Source of the DNA: an uncultured Lachnospiraceae bacterium
Lineage (GTDB): Bacteria > Bacillota > Clostridia > Lachnospirales > Lachnospiraceae
Assembly (NCBI GenBank): GCA_946533525.1
Contig: CAMNBW010000111.1
Span: forward strand, 1 to 6,036
Direction: 5' to 3'
Length of the DNA stretch: 6,036 nucleotides
Part shown: positions 6,036 to 6,036 of the stretch, in pieces
Layout of the letters: each line of letters starts with the position of its first letter
Position numbering within the stretch: the stretch's first letter is position 1
Translations under genes and position numbers: made by a program
Notes under the pieces: generated by a model
Databases searched by the model: none
What the model was told of the DNA's origin: nothing
Seen by the model: the letters and a program-made list of their open reading frames with translations, nothing else

Positions 6036-6036
6036 G

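Noticed and set aside
1..6036. Search for tRNA, CRISPR, insertion-sequence ends or attachment sites
   Set aside because: No cloverleaf, regularly spaced repeats, transposase frame or flanking direct repeats were seen by eye; the intergenic regions are short and explained by promoters, hairpins and ribosome binding sites.

Overview
The window looks like chromosome from an anaerobic Bacillota, most likely Clostridia of the Lachnospiraceae type. The reasons are the gene content and order (rel followed by a metallo-beta-lactamase-fold hydrolase), the Bacillus/phage-like thymidylate synthase, strong purine-rich ribosome binding sites, sigma-A-like promoters, and frequent ATA (Ile) and AGG (Arg) codons. 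The family-level placement is an inference. It contains five protein genes, four on the minus strand and one on the plus strand. I see no tRNA, rRNA, CRISPR array or insertion sequence, and no gene-free stretch longer than about 225 bases.

From left to right: (1) a nearly complete metallo-beta-lactamase-fold hydrolase of the glyoxalase II-like group, starting at a TTG codon and cut by the left edge; (2) 71 bases upstream of it in gene order, a full-length bifunctional (p)ppGpp synthetase/hydrolase (rel/relA), starting at GTG, with its own promoter and a leader holding a long interrupted inverted repeat; (3) thymidylate synthase (thyA), with a strong hairpin terminator directly in front of it; (4) a 407-residue EAL-HDOD protein whose EAL half has lost its catalytic motifs, with a near-consensus promoter; (5) on the plus strand, divergently transcribed across a 224-base control region, a 172-residue exported protein. 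Its C-terminal domain resembles barnase/EndoU-like toxin nucleases, but it was not securely identified.

The minus-strand genes appear to form at least two transcription units. The EAL-HDOD gene has its own promoter and ends at the hairpin at 4014-4036. The rel promoter lies directly behind thyA, so rel and the hydrolase can be expressed together; no terminator is visible between thyA and rel. Rel and ThyA concern nucleotide and growth control, and the EAL-HDOD protein is probably a signalling scaffold rather than an enzyme. The most unusual parts are the exported nuclease-like protein, the tandem dyad repeats in the divergent control region, and the inverted repeat in the rel leader.
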